From positions 1 to 17,069 of the forward strand of contig JALLBK010000724.1 in NCBI GenBank assembly GCA_036940085.1: a stretch of DNA of 17,069 nucleotides. Reading direction: 5' to 3'. How positions within the stretch are numbered: the stretch's first letter is position 1; the number at the start of each line of letters is the position of its first letter. Made by a program: the position numbers and the translations under genes. Source of the stretch: Discostella pseudostelligera (lineage: Eukaryota > Bacillariophyta > Thalassiosirophyceae > Thalassiosirales > Thalassiosiraceae). The notes beneath the pieces were generated by a model. That model did no database searches and had not been told where the DNA came from. It saw nothing but the letters and a program-made list of their open reading frames with translations. Positions 16,562 through 17,069 of this stretch are shown here, piece by piece.

Positions 16562-16728
16562 GATTACGAAAACCGTCCGTCCATCTGTCTGTCCGTCTGT
16601 CCCTATCAAATTTGCGGCTGTGCCAAATCACAGGTGCAGAAATGCACTGCACAGGACATCACAGGTGAGGATGGAGGATGGTACTTAATGTGACAACAGG
16701 ACCCCGTTTTTGTAGCGAGTTACCTAAC
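16562..16728 (+). repeat. leader repeat copy 4, truncated
   Basis: GATTACG, a CCGTCCATCTGTC tract, TCCCTATCAAATTTGCGGCTG, CAGGTGCAGAAATGCACTGC and GAGGATGGAGGATGGTAC match copy 3 closely. The repeat ends at TTACCTAAC (about 16728) and joins a second copy of the intergenic region; no N-terminal ORF follows. Confidence 0.85.
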
Positions 16729-16729
16729 A

Positions 16730-16957
16730 GAGCTGGACCATAACAGCTGATTGATAATCCGGCGGCTTGCGAAGGGTCAGCGACATGGGATTGAAGTGAC
16801 ACCCCCTGCCTTCTCATAGCTTCTCATCTGCCACAACCTGACCCGGAGATGGCATGCAGTGCCAGGAAAGGATGGCATTCCCACCAAAACCAGACGGTGC
16901 CACCGAACCACACTATCTATGTCGGCACATGACAGGGCGGAGCCCCCGATCGGCTTG
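16730..16957 (+). repeat. recent direct duplication of 16324-16547
   Basis: The stretch from GAGCTGGACCATAACAG to CGGCTTGT repeats 16324-16547 with only a few base changes and a 4-bp insertion (GGCA near 16924). The period is 406 bp. It is the third copy of the intergenic block in the window and the most recent-looking duplication. Confidence 0.95.
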
Positions 16958-17069
16958 TTATTCTAAACAGATTACCAGTAGAAGCAACCTGAATTGGCTC
17001 GTCAGCTGAAAAGCAGGGTTCGTCAGGCAATTCTGAGGATTTACCTAGATAAAAGTCAAAGACGCCTAA
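16958..17069. other. window end, unassigned
   Basis: Similarity to the module stops after CGGCTTGT. One plus-strand frame stays open from 16982 to the window end (29 codons, Arg/Leu-rich, without a start codon). It is too short to assign. Confidence 0.35.

Noticed and set aside
17055..17069. CTAA at the window end as a Helitron 3' terminus (CTRR)
   Set aside because: A four-base match is expected by chance, no hairpin precedes it, and it is simply the window edge.

Overview
This is eukaryotic repeat-rich DNA, most likely from a diatom or a close stramenopile relative. The Ty1/copia Pol in the left third has the conserved blocks I associate with diatom copia elements (FHVDDCKLSHV at the RT active site, QDNKSAILLEKNGK and EWCPTAEMVADF in RNase H), and the hAT transposase next to it is also of a type I associate with diatoms. 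This assignment rests on recognition by eye, not on a search. I see no host gene, tRNA, rRNA or CRISPR array.

Layout. (1) 1-4320 is the 3' part of a decayed copia retrotransposon: Gag zinc knuckle, protease, integrase, RT, RNase H and a complete 202-bp 3' LTR. The 5' LTR lies outside the window. (2) 4321-4670 is spacer. (3) 4679-8411 is a complete hAT DNA transposon with perfect 17-bp terminal inverted repeats and an 8-bp target duplication. Its transposase is broken by one stop, one large internal deletion and one frameshift. (4) 8420-9100 is non-coding sequence with an inverted repeat and an octamer array. (5) 9096-11053 is the wreck of a Helitron (Pif1-like) helicase domain. (6) 11113-16960 is an array of related modules. 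Each has a leader (GATTAC, a TGTC microsatellite, then conserved blocks) and usually the 5' part of a Helitron Rep/helicase ORF, cut before the Rep HUH nuclease region. Two divergently oriented copies of an unrecognised nuclear-type protein gene (NLS PKKKAKV) sit between the modules. A 313-bp hAT-like MITE with an 8-bp target duplication is nested in the first module.

How the parts relate. In both copies the unknown minus-strand gene starts about 0.3 kb from a Helitron leader pointing the other way, and its 3' end is fused tail-to-tail to a truncated Helitron N-terminal ORF. The two fusion points differ. The simplest reading is one large Helitron-like element carrying a divergent accessory gene, copied and truncated several times in head-to-tail order. 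The unknown protein differs between copies mainly by conservative replacements, which hints at past selection.

Decay follows common themes. Several in-frame stops are TGA where Arg (CGA) is expected, in three unrelated element types, which fits CpG deamination. Short tandem duplications of 10 and 13 bp account for two of the frameshifts. All functions are inferred from motifs read by eye; no database search was run.
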